Notes: generated by a model not told the origin, from the letters alone. Positions 24,342 to 33,123 are shown, counted from the first letter of the stretch. The stretch is DNA of 64,000 nt from Jejubacter sp036620675 (GCA_036620675.1 JAZHEE010000009.1); one strand, 5' to 3'. Translations and numbers: made by a program.

Positions 24342-24519
24342 ACCTGTTATTCAGCAGGCCGGATAACCAGTTGCCTTTAAGGTGCAGACTGGGTGACCGG
24401 CTGTAGTAAGTGGTCACGCCGGTAGTGGAATTTTCGTGACGTATGCTGGTATATCCGACTTTCAGGTTGCGTTGCGTTTTGGAAATAACCGCCTGTGGCT
24501 TATGATGTGCATCAGCCAT
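24340..24519 (-). pseudogene. symE: Truncated symE (59 codons)
   Basis: Starting at ATG 24519 this frame reads MADAHHKPQAVISKTQRN, nearly identical to the intact symE at 19948-20352, then VGYTSIRHEN. After LKGNWLSG it runs into a stop that lies within the terminator. The C-terminal half of the SymE domain, including the VMNGCLVLT strand, is missing. The ribosome site and upstream region are preserved, so a short peptide could still be made, but toxin function is unlikely. Confidence 0.8.
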
Positions 24520-25080
24520 AATAACTACCTCCGATAGTTGTTGTGGTCAGCGGCCTGTCAGTGTTAGCGCACTGGCGGGCCGCGCCTGTATTAATAAGTG
24601 AGCTTCTCTGCTGTCTTCCTTTATTAATAAATTATGCGTTGTCGTTATTTTAACCTGTAATAAAATACAGTGGTGTGCTATTTTTCTGCTTTCTGAATCT
24701 GGTTCGCAATATTTAAATGGATTTTCAGTGTTGTTTCATTCTCAGAATAATATTTCATGCCGGGTGCCGTTTTCAGGAGAAATATGTGCTCGCGGTGAAT
24801 GTTCCGTTCACTTTGCGTTTCTTTTTCATATGTCAGTTCCGGTACCGGTGAACGGGTAAGGAGGCTCAGGCGCCGCCTCCTTACAACCTGGCTTTCCGGC
24901 AATGGAAACCGTCGCTGCGCGATTCCCTGCGCTTTTCCCGGCAGCCGGACGGGTCGGGCGTGACGGCACCTCCCTGTGCCGCACGCCCTCAGCCCGACGT
25001 CCTGTCGGGCTGACCCTGGCAGCCGTGAACGCTCCGGCGATTTCCAGGCCGGGGGGCCGTTGTAACCGCCGAAGCCGGAA
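24520..25080. repeat. CDI-array spacer, copy 2
   Basis: Second copy of the spacer at 20353-20908. The inverted repeats recur at 24856-24884, 24956-24988 and 24990-25012 with the same stems and changed loop bases. About 40 bases around 24900-24938 differ completely between the copies, and the flanks are near-identical. Minus-strand frame 24678-24902 parallels that in copy 1. Confidence 0.8.
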
Positions 25081-25100
25081 ACCGTCCGGAGACCGGCATC

Positions 25101-25160
25101 CTGGGGGAGCGATATTCACAATCAGGCTGACTATAAGGTGGATCATCAGAGCGTGGAGCT
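25101..25160 (+). pseudogene. Short cdiA remnant (third module scar)
   Basis: About 60 bases here match the cdiA segment encoding GWSDIHNQADYKVEHQS (17680-17740 in cdiA, about 22046-22105 in the orphan), with several changes. Nothing upstream or downstream continues the homology. It marks the right end of the array and suggests a further module was lost by deletion. Confidence 0.75.
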
Positions 25161-25617
25161 CTCTTATGGCTTAAAAGCAAAATATTAAACCAGTTTTTTC
25201 TCTTTATTAAGATGGATTGCGGTGAATTTTAATGAAAGAAAAACTTTTAATTTTGAGTAATGCATTTTTAGTCTGTATAACACAGGGAAAATGGTAGCCA
25301 GGCGAGTAAAGTAAAGCGATATTAACGATTAAGAATATATAAGGAAAAGTTTATTGTAATCTCATCGTGGAACATTAAAATGGCTTTGTCCTCTGGGTGG
25401 CAACAGTGGGTAGAGATACGTTTATGTATTGTTATAAAATTCTCTATTGTTAGCATTGTAGCGAATATTCCTAAAATAAGTAGTTCTTTAGACGTTGAGG
25501 TGGGGCTTATTCCCCTTTTCCAGCTTTTATATAACATTCTGATGTCTGTAAGACATTGTGCATCCAGGCAGGATAGCGATTTATTCCATTAGAATTTTTA
25601 AAGGAAATAAAAATAGT
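25161..25617. other. AT-rich spacer between CDI array and lipoprotein operon
   Basis: Overlapping frames of about 70 codons on both strands (25322-25592) have no ribosome sites and look accidental. The promoter for the lipoprotein operon presumably lies here. I see no other structure. Confidence 0.5.
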
Positions 25618-26295
25618 ATGGTCAACAAAGTCATCATAGCTTCACTTTGCTTTAGCGCTCTATTGCTTACCGGTTGTGCTACAGAATCCCATCGCTCAGT
25701 GGAGGTCGCAAAAGTTGCGGCTTATCAATCGACATGGCAGGGGCCACGCAGCCCGATCTCAGTTGGCAAATTTGATAATCGTTCTGGATATATGAATGGC
25801 ATATTTTCCGATGGTGTTGACCGGTTAGGCAACCAGTCAAAAACTATTCTGGTTACCCATTTACAGCAGACCGGTCGCTTCAATGTGCTGGACCGTATGA
25901 ATATGGATGAGATTAAAACTGAAGCGGGTATTAGCGGCAAGAGCCAGCAATTGAAAGGGGCGGCCTGGGTTATTACGGGGGATGTAACTGAGTTTGGCCG
26001 TAAAGAGACTGGCGACAGGGCCCTGTTTGGTATTCTGGGGCGTGGTAAATCACAGGTGGCTTATGCGAAAGTCGCCCTGAATGTGGTTAATGTCAGAACG
26101 TCGGAAGTGGTTTTCTCTTCACAGGGGGCGGGGGAATATGCGCTGTCTAACCGTGAAATACTGGGTTTTGGCGGAACTGCCAGCTATGACTCTACGCTGA
26201 ATGGAAAAGTATTGGACCTTGCTATTCGTGAAGCGGTTAATAATCTGGTTGCTGGTATCGAGAATGGTCGCTGGAACCCCTCTGCTATAAATTAA
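25618..26295 (+). CDS. CsgG/HfaB-family outer-membrane lipoprotein
   Basis: The 225-residue protein starts MVNKVIIASL and has a lipobox LLTGC with Cys20 followed by Ala, predicting the outer membrane. The body (GKFDNRSGYMNG, TGRFNVLDRMNMDEI, GAAWVITGDVTEFGRK, AYAKVALNVVNVRTSEVV) matches the CsgG family, whose founder forms the curli secretion pore. This protein is shorter than CsgG (about 277 residues), and no other curli genes are present. It is the first gene of an operon with DUF4810 and DUF799 lipoproteins. The same trio is recurrent in proteobacteria, suggesting one envelope complex. Substrate and function are unknown. Confidence 0.85.
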   Translation: MVNKVIIASLCFSALLLTGCATESHRSVEVAKVAAYQSTWQGPRSPISVGKFDNRSGYMNGIFSDGVDRLGNQSKTILVTHLQQTGRFNVLDRMNMDEIKTEAGISGKSQQLKGAAWVITGDVTEFGRKETGDRALFGILGRGKSQVAYAKVALNVVNVRTSEVVFSSQGAGEYALSNREILGFGGTASYDSTLNGKVLDLAIREAVNNLVAGIENGRWNPSAIN

Positions 26296-26307
26296 AAGGA
26301 ATTAATC

Positions 26308-26664
26308 ATGGAATACTTAAGCAAGGTTGCTGCTTTTAGCGCAGCGTTATTGATGCTGGCGGGCTGCACCACTAAGGCCCCAGAGAAAATTTATACATGG
26401 AGAAGCTATCAGGATTCGATCTACCACTATTATACCCACGAAACCAGTCCACAGGAGCAGATCGCTGAATTACAGAAACTGATTGAAGAGTCGAAAGCGA
26501 CCAACAAGCCGGTTCCTCCTGGTGTCCATGCCCAATTGGGCATGCTCTATAGCAATACAGGAAATGCAGACCGGGCTAAAGCTGAATTTAATGCTGAAAA
26601 AATGCAGTATCCGGAATCGACACCTTATATCGATTTTCTGACCATGAAAAAAGGGATTGAATAA
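26308..26664 (+). CDS. DUF4810 family lipoprotein
   Basis: A 118-residue protein with lipobox MLAGC (Cys20, Thr at +2), so probably outer membrane. The segment after the lipid anchor (TWRSYQDSIYHYY, then SPQEQIAELQKLIEES) and the tetratricopeptide-like helix pair (HAQLGMLYSNTGNADRAK) are typical of DUF4810. It starts 12 bases after the CsgG-like gene with an AAAGGA ribosome site. The family is a constant partner of CsgG-like and DUF799 lipoproteins, and its own role is not known. Confidence 0.85.
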   Translation: MEYLSKVAAFSAALLMLAGCTTKAPEKIYTWRSYQDSIYHYYTHETSPQEQIAELQKLIEESKATNKPVPPGVHAQLGMLYSNTGNADRAKAEFNAEKMQYPESTPYIDFLTMKKGIE

Positions 26665-26665
26665 A

Positions 26666-27331
26666 ATGAAAGGATTCTTGCCGCTATTAGTCATTATTTC
26701 TTCCCTGATAGTAACAGGGTGTGCAAAAAACACTCAAAAAGCGACTGACTACTCGGCTTTCCGGGAAAGTAATCCTCGCAGCATTCTGGTGCTTCCTCCT
26801 GTCAATAAGTCACCGGATGTCAATGCCAGTCAGAGTTTCCTTAGTGGTGTCACTATGCCGCTAGCCGAATCTGGCTATTATGTGTTCCCGGTAGCGGTTG
26901 TCGATGAGACATTCAGGCAAAACGGCGTCACGGCCCCGGAAGATATCAGCGCTATTCCTCTGAAAAAGCTACAGGAAATCTTTGGCGCTGATAGTGTTAT
27001 GTATATTACAGTTACGGACTATGGGACGTCATATCAGGTTGTGAACAGCGATACGCGGGTAACGGCAACGGCGCGTTTAGTGGATGCGCGTTCTGGCAAA
27101 GAGTTATGGAAAGGCAGCGCAACAGCTTCGACGAATGAAGGGCAGAATAACAATAATGGCGGATTGTTGGGCATTTTGATCACGGCAGCTGTGGCTCAGA
27201 TTTCCAATACGGCAACCGATAAAGCACATGATATTGCCGAAGTGACCAGTATACGGTTGTTTAGCGCAGGGAAAAATGGTGGCTTGTTGTATGGCCCCCG
27301 TTCACCAAAATATGGCCAGACGGCGCAATAG
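26666..27331 (+). CDS. DUF799 (GNA1162-like) lipoprotein
   Basis: ATG 26666 lies one base after the DUF4810 stop, arguing for coupled translation. A TTG at 26657 is in frame but poorly placed. The 221 residues start with a lipoprotein signal (SLIVTGC, Cys19). The conserved opening SNPRSILVLPPVNKSPDV identifies DUF799, the family of the neisserial vaccine candidate GNA1162, whose fold resembles the TolB N-domain or CsgG-type proteins. The C-terminal part contains an NNNNGG linker and a hydrophobic helix (LLGILITAAVAQ). Outer-membrane location is predicted from Ala at +2. Function is unknown. Confidence 0.85.
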   Translation: MKGFLPLLVIISSLIVTGCAKNTQKATDYSAFRESNPRSILVLPPVNKSPDVNASQSFLSGVTMPLAESGYYVFPVAVVDETFRQNGVTAPEDISAIPLKKLQEIFGADSVMYITVTDYGTSYQVVNSDTRVTATARLVDARSGKELWKGSATASTNEGQNNNNGGLLGILITAAVAQISNTATDKAHDIAEVTSIRLFSAGKNGGLLYGPRSPKYGQTAQ

Positions 27332-27349
27332 CGACCATTAATAAAATAA

Positions 27350-27379
27350 AAAAATGGCCATTATCTGGCCGTTTTTTTC
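27350..27379. terminator. Bidirectional terminator between lipoprotein operon and GPH transporter
   Basis: GGCCA and TGGCC form a stem around a 5-base loop, flanked by seven A on the left and seven T on the right, so it can stop transcripts from either side. Confidence 0.85.
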
Positions 27380-27439
27380 ATTATCATCTCTAAACCACCT
27401 CCAGGGGAGGTGGTGATTTATTTTGTGTGGTACTTCCCG

Positions 27440-29002
27440 CTACCCCTGCTGCGTGGTACTTGCCATCTCAGGCCTGTCATTTTTGACGGCGGGCGCATCG
27501 AATATTTTACGGCACACCTTGCTGTTGCCCCAACACTCTTCATAGCGATAGCCGATTAACTCTTCCATTACCGCGCGTACCTCTGGCGCCACCTGGGCTA
27601 TTTCGCCGCCCGCTTTAATTCTTGCCACTTCACCAAGCACTATCAGGTGCGTTTTGCGGTTCAGCTTCATCTGATGACTGAAAATCATCCCCACGATCGC
27701 AAGCGAGATAACGCCAATGCAAAATACTGCGGCAATCGCCATTACGGCGCTTTCTGGCTGGGTATGGGACTTAGACTGGAAGCCGTAGAAACTGAGAATC
27801 GCGCCCATCACGAAGACGATAACCGAGCGCATCAGTTTGCCAGAGAAGGTCATCGCCCCCGCGTAGATCCCTTCCCGGCGGCGTCCCGTAAAGGCTTCAT
27901 CAATATCCGCCAGAAAGGTGTAAACCGTCCAGGGAATGTAATAAACGCCGCCGGTACCGATACCGAACACGACGGTGATCGCCAGCATCGCCGCCGTGGC
28001 ATACTGCTGTGGTACCTTAAGTACATAGAGCAGGCTATAGCAAATAACAGAGAATATAACGATGGACAGCGCCAGAATATAGGGTTTACTGAAGCTGTGT
28101 TTTACACAGATGGCAATAAAGATCGCGGTAGAGAAAAGCTGCAGCATGGAGTTCAGGCTGCTTAATCCGGCCACCATCGCCGGGTCGTATTGCAGTACGA
28201 AAATGATGAAATAGGTGAAAACCGAAGCGAACAGCCATTCTGCGCCGAAGCCGCACAGGTACATACCCAAATGCTTACGAAATACCCGCAGGTGGAAGGT
28301 CGATTTTATGTCGCACATCAGGGCTAACATTGTTCGCGCCAGCGTCATTTTTTTCTCTTCGCGTGGCGCGCTATCTTGCTCCTGACGCTCCCAGGAAAAT
28401 AGATACAGCATGCCGATGGCACAGAATAAAATAGCGCCATAGGTCAAGGCGGTGAAAAAGAAAGGCGCCGCAGAATCTTTACCATAGATCAGAATGAACT
28501 GTCCCGGAATGAATGCTGCCAGAAAGTTGGCAATTTTACCAAAAATGGCCTTGTAACCAGTCAGCCTGGAGCGTGCTGCAAAGTCGGTGGTCATTTCTGT
28601 GGCAAGCGTTTCATAGGGCACCATGACCGAGGTATAAATCAGTTCGAACAGTACGTAGGTGGAAAGGTAATACCAGAAGCCAAAACCTTCTACCCACAGT
28701 AGCGGGTAGACCATCATGAGTGGAATACCGAGCAGGATGAAGAAGCGGCGGCGGCCAAATCGCTTACCGAGCCTGGTTTTACCAAAATTGTCAGAGAGGT
28801 AACCCATTAGCGGATTGCTAATAGCATCTATGATGCTGGCGACAGAGAAGATTGTCGTCGCCTGTATCAGTGTCAGACCACAGAAGGTGGTGTAGAAATA
28901 GAGTAACCAGATACCTGCGATAGCCAGAGCGCCGCTACCTAATAAATTTCCCCCTCCATAGGCCAGCTGATGCCGTAATAAAATGGGTTTTTCTACGTTC
29001 AT
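27440..29002 (-). CDS. GPH-family (glycoside-pentoside-hexuronide) cation symporter, MFS
   Basis: A 520-residue membrane protein with about 12 predicted segments. The opening LLRHQLAYGGGNLLGSGA, the GPH signature SIIDAISNPLMGYLSDN with GKRFGRRRFF, and the loop FTGRRREGIYAGAMTF are characteristic of MFS_2 transporters such as MelB, YicJ and TogT. These move sugars or uronides with Na+ or H+ across the inner membrane. The C-terminal tail beyond the last helix is long (about 75 residues). No sugar hydrolase or regulator adjoins it, so the substrate cannot be inferred. Transcribed alone, towards the shared terminator. Confidence 0.85.
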   Translation of the reverse strand: MNVEKPILLRHQLAYGGGNLLGSGALAIAGIWLLYFYTTFCGLTLIQATTIFSVASIIDAISNPLMGYLSDNFGKTRLGKRFGRRRFFILLGIPLMMVYPLLWVEGFGFWYYLSTYVLFELIYTSVMVPYETLATEMTTDFAARSRLTGYKAIFGKIANFLAAFIPGQFILIYGKDSAAPFFFTALTYGAILFCAIGMLYLFSWERQEQDSAPREEKKMTLARTMLALMCDIKSTFHLRVFRKHLGMYLCGFGAEWLFASVFTYFIIFVLQYDPAMVAGLSSLNSMLQLFSTAIFIAICVKHSFSKPYILALSIVIFSVICYSLLYVLKVPQQYATAAMLAITVVFGIGTGGVYYIPWTVYTFLADIDEAFTGRRREGIYAGAMTFSGKLMRSVIVFVMGAILSFYGFQSKSHTQPESAVMAIAAVFCIGVISLAIVGMIFSHQMKLNRKTHLIVLGEVARIKAGGEIAQVAPEVRAVMEELIGYRYEECWGNSKVCRKIFDAPAVKNDRPEMASTTQQG

Positions 29003-29305
29003 AAACGCCTCGCCATTAAATAAAACAATGTTTTGTTTTTATTGGTTGTGCGTTTTGTATTATTAGTTGAGATGTTTTTTTGTGATTTTTGTCCCATTTA
29101 CAGTAATCAGTCGGGGTTATCAGGTGAGTTTGGGATGTAGTTAACAGTATTGCCTTTAGATATTGATTGCCAAATGAAACTATTAGCATTTGTGATTTTG
29201 CCGTGATGAAGAATGACAGGAGAGGGGCTTTTTCCTCAGCCGGCTATCGCTTGCCCCCATGGTTATTGCGCGTAAACTAGCCGGTAGCAACATACAGGAG
29301 GCAGC

Positions 29306-29713
29306 ATGAACATTAGCGACGTGGCGAAACGCACCGGGCTGACCAGTAAAGCGATCCGTTTTTATGAAGAGAAGGGGCTGGTGACGGCGCCGATTCGCAG
29401 CGAAAATGGCTATCGCAGCTATGACCAGAAGCATCTTGAGGAGCTGACGCTGCTACGCCAGGCGCGCCAGGTGGGCTTTAATCTGGAAGAGTGTCGGGAA
29501 CTGATTAGCCTGTTTAATAATCCCCGGCGCCACAGCGCAGACGTGAAAGCACGTACTCTGCAAAAGGTGGCGGATATTGAACGCCATATCGAAGAGTTGA
29601 AGGGGATGCGCCAGCAGTTGCTGGCGCTTGCGGAAAGCTGTCCGGGGGACGATGGCGCCGACTGTCCGATTATCGATAACCTTTCCGGCTGCTGTCGCCG
29701 CTCACAGGCCTGA
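29306..29713 (+). CDS. cueR: Copper-responsive MerR-family regulator CueR
   Basis: The 135 residues equal E. coli CueR in length. The MerR helix-turn-helix covers about residues 1-70 (MNISDVAKRTGLTSKAIRFY), followed by a dimerisation helix and the metal loop C-PGDDGAD-C (Cys112, Cys120) that binds Cu(I). It activates copA and cueO by untwisting their promoters. Neither target lies in the window. An AGGAGG ribosome site precedes the ATG. Its last 12 bases overlap the end of convergent ybbJ. Confidence 0.95.
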   Translation: MNISDVAKRTGLTSKAIRFYEEKGLVTAPIRSENGYRSYDQKHLEELTLLRQARQVGFNLEECRELISLFNNPRRHSADVKARTLQKVADIERHIEELKGMRQQLLALAESCPGDDGADCPIIDNLSGCCRRSQA

Positions 29714-30163
29714 GGCGCAGGCCTCTATTCGCAGCGTGATCCCCTCTATCGCCACCACTTTTACCCGCGATCCGGCGGGCAGATCGTGGTCGGCGACTAC
29801 CGGCCAGCGGCTGTCGCCGACCCGGGCCTGGCCGCGCCCGTTAATCAGGGCTTCATCCAGCACCAGCACCTGGCCAATCATTGACTGGCCGCGCTGGTTG
29901 ATGCCGTTAGCGGGCTGTTCGCGGTTGCGTGCGGCCATCCAGCGCCACCAGCAAAAGGCGCACAGCACTGTCAGCAGCGCGAAGCTGGCTCCCTGCCATT
30001 CCCAGCTCAGGGGCAGCAGCCAGCTTAAAACGCCGACAATCACGGCGGCGATGCCGCTCCACAGCAGATAACCGCCGGTGCCCAGCATCTCGGCAGCCAG
30101 CAGTAAGCCACCCAGCGTCAGCCAGAAAACGTGCGGATGTTCGACCAGCATGGCGGCAATCAT
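29702..30163 (-). CDS. ybbJ: NfeD-like inner-membrane protein YbbJ
   Basis: The 153-residue protein has two or three N-terminal membrane segments (LTLGGLLLAAEMLGTGGYLL, then about 35-65) and a C-terminal OB-fold domain (MIGQVLVLDEAL, VVAIEGITLRIE). NfeD-like proteins partner with SPFH proteins. Here the start overlaps the qmcA stop by four bases, so the two are coupled and probably form one membrane-microdomain complex. It overlaps cueR tail to tail. Confidence 0.92.
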   Translation of the reverse strand: MIAAMLVEHPHVFWLTLGGLLLAAEMLGTGGYLLWSGIAAVIVGVLSWLLPLSWEWQGASFALLTVLCAFCWWRWMAARNREQPANGINQRGQSMIGQVLVLDEALINGRGQARVGDSRWPVVADHDLPAGSRVKVVAIEGITLRIEACASGL

Positions 30164-31077
30164 GATGGCTTACGCTCTTTCGCGCTCTCCTTCAGCAGTT
30201 CGCCGATCCCGGCGATGGAGCCCATCAGGCTGCTGGCCTCCAGCGGCATTAGCACCACCTTGCTGTTTTCGGCGCCGCCAATTTGCTGTAGCGCTTCGGT
30301 ATATTTCTGGGCGACAAAGTAGTTGATGGCCTGGATATCCCCGGCGGCGATGGCTTCAGAAACCATTTTGGTGGCGCGACCTTCCGCTTCGGCCTGGCGC
30401 TCACGCGCTTCGGCCTGCAGGAATGCCGACTGGCGATCCCCTTCGGCGCGCAGAATACGCGACTGCTTGTCGCCTTCCGCTTTCAGAATTTCGGCCTGGC
30501 GTACCCCTTCCGCCTCCAGAATGTAGGCGCGTTTGGTACGTTCCGCCTTCATCTGAGCGTTCATCGATGAAATCAGCTCCTCAGGGGGGCGCACATCGCG
30601 GATCTCAATACGGGTGATTTTCACGCCCCAGGGGTTGGTGGCGTCATCGACGATATGCAGCAGGCGGCTGTTGATGCTGTCGCGCTGAGAGAGCATCTCG
30701 TCCAGTTCCATAGAGCCGAGCACGGTACGGATATTGGTCATGGTCAGGTTAATGATGGCCAGTTCAAGGTTGCTGACCTCATAGGCCGCCTTAGCGGAGT
30801 CGATTACCTGAATAAAGCACACAGCGTCGATAGAGACATTGGCGTTATCGCGGGAGATAACTTCCTGGGAAGGAATATCAAGCACCTGCTCCATCATATT
30901 GATTTTACGGCCTATGCGGTCCATAAACGGCACCACCAGCCCCAGGCCCGGCTGTAGTGTGCGGGTATAGCGCCCGAAACGCTCCACGGTCCACTGAAAA
31001 CCCTGAGGAACGATTTTCACTCCGGCGGCCACCACCACCAGCGCCACAATAATCAGAACCAGAATCACCATCATCAT
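30160..31077 (-). CDS. qmcA: SPFH/stomatin-family membrane protease modulator QmcA
   Basis: The 305 residues begin with a single membrane anchor (about 1-20), then an SPFH/Band 7 domain (PQGFQWTVERFGRYTRTLQP, about 25-190) and a glutamate/alanine-rich coiled coil containing repeated AEG and RAEGDRQS units. E. coli QmcA is linked to FtsH complexes and its overproduction suppresses loss of FtsH and HtpX. It heads the qmcA-ybbJ operon. In E. coli fetAB follow upstream, but they are absent here. Confidence 0.95.
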   Translation of the reverse strand: MMMVILVLIIVALVVVAAGVKIVPQGFQWTVERFGRYTRTLQPGLGLVVPFMDRIGRKINMMEQVLDIPSQEVISRDNANVSIDAVCFIQVIDSAKAAYEVSNLELAIINLTMTNIRTVLGSMELDEMLSQRDSINSRLLHIVDDATNPWGVKITRIEIRDVRPPEELISSMNAQMKAERTKRAYILEAEGVRQAEILKAEGDKQSRILRAEGDRQSAFLQAEARERQAEAEGRATKMVSEAIAAGDIQAINYFVAQKYTEALQQIGGAENSKVVLMPLEASSLMGSIAGIGELLKESAKERKPS

Positions 31078-31246
31078 CGAAAACCCTCCTGTTTTCGCTC
31101 AACCCGCCGAATATTCAACATCGTGATAATAAAGCCCGGATGAATTATATGCGTTTAAGTGTGGCTAATACTAACGGATAGCGCCATTTTTTGAGGATTC
31201 AGAAGAGGGGGCGCAAAATTAAGGAAACGCCAGGCAACAGAAGGGG

Positions 31247-31271
31247 TAAAACGGGGCCGTCATCGCCCCGT
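31247..31271 (-). terminator. Terminator after cnoX
   Basis: On the minus strand ACGGGGC and GCCCCGT form a 7-bp stem followed by TTTTA, 15 bases beyond the cnoX stop. Confidence 0.75.
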
Positions 31272-31285
31272 GAGGCATGCCGGAA

Positions 31286-32140
31286 TCAGTAAAGCAGGGA
31301 ATAGAGCTGGCGGCGGAAGCGGGAAGCCAGCGGATCGCCGGTACCCAGTGCGGCCAGAATTTCCTGAAACAGTTTGCGGACTTCGCCGTCGCCTGCGCCC
31401 AGATCCTGCTTCAGATGACCGAACAGCAGTTCCAGCGCCTCTTCATTGCGTCCTACCTGTTGAAGCTGAAGCGCCAGCTGGTTCGCAAGCTGAGGATCGT
31501 TCGGGTTCTGTTCAACCTGCTGCTGAAGCTGCTGGATTTCCGGAGTGTCTGCCGCCTGGCGCAGCAGATCGATCTGCGCCAGCAGCCCCTGATAGCGGGT
31601 ATCCTGATCCTGAAGTGGGATGGTTTTCAGCACCGCTTCGGCATCGTCCGGGCGATTCAGGGCCAGCTGAACTTCCGCCAGTTGCAGGCCGTACTCGCTG
31701 GCCTGGCCGGAAAGCTGCCAGGCGTCTTTTAAGAGCGGCAGCGCTTCATCGAATTTGCCTTCCTGCATCAGTTGGGTCGCTTCCTGCGCTTTCAGCTCTT
31801 CTTCGCGCGGCAGCACTTTATCCAGCAGAGCGCGAATGGCCTCTTCCGGTTGGGGGCCTTCAAAACCGTCCACCGGTTGACCGTTCTGGAACAGATAAAC
31901 GGTCGGAATGGCGCGCAGTCCGAACTGCGAAGCCAGCATTTGTTCCGCGTCACAGTCCACCTTCGCCAGCACAAACTGCCCGTGATACTGGTTGGCGAGG
32001 CTTTCGAGCACCGGGGTAAGCTGCTGACAGTGCTGGCTGCGTTCTGACCAGAAGTAAAACAGTACGGGAACCGTCATAGATTGTTCCAGGGTCTGGCGCA
32101 GGTTTGCTTCGCTGATGTCGATAATCGTCTGTGTGGACAT
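31286..32140 (-). CDS. cnoX: Chaperedoxin CnoX (YbbN)
   Basis: The 284-residue protein has an N-terminal thioredoxin fold (about 1-110) and C-terminal tetratricopeptide repeats (about 115-284). The thioredoxin site reads SERSQHC rather than WCGPC, so like E. coli CnoX it lacks the reducing CxxC pair. It holds unfolding proteins under hypochlorite or heat stress and passes them to DnaK and GroEL. I used ATG 32140 with its AGAGAG site. The longer frame to 32227 would run into the ERIC element. It follows tesA and ybbO in the same direction. Confidence 0.93.
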   Translation of the reverse strand: MSTQTIIDISEANLRQTLEQSMTVPVLFYFWSERSQHCQQLTPVLESLANQYHGQFVLAKVDCDAEQMLASQFGLRAIPTVYLFQNGQPVDGFEGPQPEEAIRALLDKVLPREEELKAQEATQLMQEGKFDEALPLLKDAWQLSGQASEYGLQLAEVQLALNRPDDAEAVLKTIPLQDQDTRYQGLLAQIDLLRQAADTPEIQQLQQQVEQNPNDPQLANQLALQLQQVGRNEEALELLFGHLKQDLGAGDGEVRKLFQEILAALGTGDPLASRFRRQLYSLLY

Positions 32141-32169
32141 GGGTTGCTCTCTGTTTAGCGTTTCATCTC

Positions 32170-32297
32170 TATACCCGTCATACTTCAAGCTGCAGGTGCG
32201 TTGGCCGCGCTCGTTCACCCAGGTCACATAGTACGGCTATGCTCCCGGGGATTCACGAGCTTGCCGCCTTCCTGCAACTCGAATTATTTAGGGTATA
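32170..32297. repeat. ERIC element (128 bp)
   Basis: The element is bounded by TATACCC and GGGTATA inverted ends. It contains the ERIC core, with CGCTCGTTCACCCAGGTCAC and CTCCCGGGGATTCAC arms flanking the central palindrome. Its length matches full-size ERIC (about 127 bp). It lies between ybbO and cnoX and would be transcribed as a long hairpin if the two are in one operon. Confidence 0.93.
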
Positions 32298-32324
32298 CAT
32301 GGGGGCACGATGTCGTGCTTCAAC

Positions 32325-33095
32325 TCACCCCTGCAATATTTTATCCAGCGCCCGGTCGGGAAGCAGGCGTTTCAGTAATCTTATGGCATGCGCGACCAGG
32401 GTGACCGGATAGCGCAATTTGGGGCGTGGGCTTTCCAGCGCGTGGCATACCTTCGCCACCACGGCTTCAGGGCCAAGCGAGAGGCGGGTGGCGATCCCCG
32501 GGTTTTTTACCGGTGCATCGCTGCGGGTCTGGTTCACGTTGGCGGTAAAATGAGTGCGAATCGGGCCGGGTTCGATCAGGCTGACCTTAATGCCGCTGTG
32601 ACGTAGCTCCATTCTCAGGGTATCGCTCCAGGCCTCCAGGGCGTACTTGCTGGCCGCGTAAGCGCCGCGCCCGGGGGTGGCTATCAGCCCCATTACTGAA
32701 CTGGTCATCACGATTCGTCCTTCGCCGTGGGGCGCCATCGCCGGTAACAGCAGCATGGTGAGCTGATGAACGCCAAAGAAATTGGCGCCGAACTGCTGCT
32801 CCATCTGTGAGCGATCGATGGTGGTCAGCGGGCCATAGACGCCATATCCCGCGTTATTAAACAGCCCATACAGGCGGCCGTTGGTTAATTCAATCACCTG
32901 TTGCGCGGCCCGGGATACGCTTTGCGGCGAATCCAGATCGAGCTCGATACCGGTATAGCCCAGCTGGTTCATGCGCGCGACGTCATCCGGTTTGCGGCAG
33001 GCGGCCAGTACACGCCAGCCCCGGCGCTGCAGTTCAGCGGCGCAGGCAAGACCAATGCCGCTGGAACAGCCTGTGATTAACACGTTTTTTTGCAT
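32325..33095 (-). CDS. ybbO: Short-chain dehydrogenase/reductase YbbO
   Basis: The 256 residues show the Rossmann motif TGCSSGIG (residues 8-15), NNAG at about 82-85, a catalytic serine in TSSVMG, and YAASK (Tyr-x-x-x-Lys). E. coli YbbO is an NADP(H)-dependent reductase acting on medium and long-chain aldehydes. It starts 28 bases after the tesA stop, which suggests a shared transcript and a link to lipid metabolism. The chosen start gives a slightly shorter N-terminus than some annotated homologues. Confidence 0.92.
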   Translation of the reverse strand: MQKNVLITGCSSGIGLACAAELQRRGWRVLAACRKPDDVARMNQLGYTGIELDLDSPQSVSRAAQQVIELTNGRLYGLFNNAGYGVYGPLTTIDRSQMEQQFGANFFGVHQLTMLLLPAMAPHGEGRIVMTSSVMGLIATPGRGAYAASKYALEAWSDTLRMELRHSGIKVSLIEPGPIRTHFTANVNQTRSDAPVKNPGIATRLSLGPEAVVAKVCHALESPRPKLRYPVTLVAHAIRLLKRLLPDRALDKILQG

Positions 33096-33123
33096 AACTT
33101 TACGTCGTTTATTCCCCGGCGGT

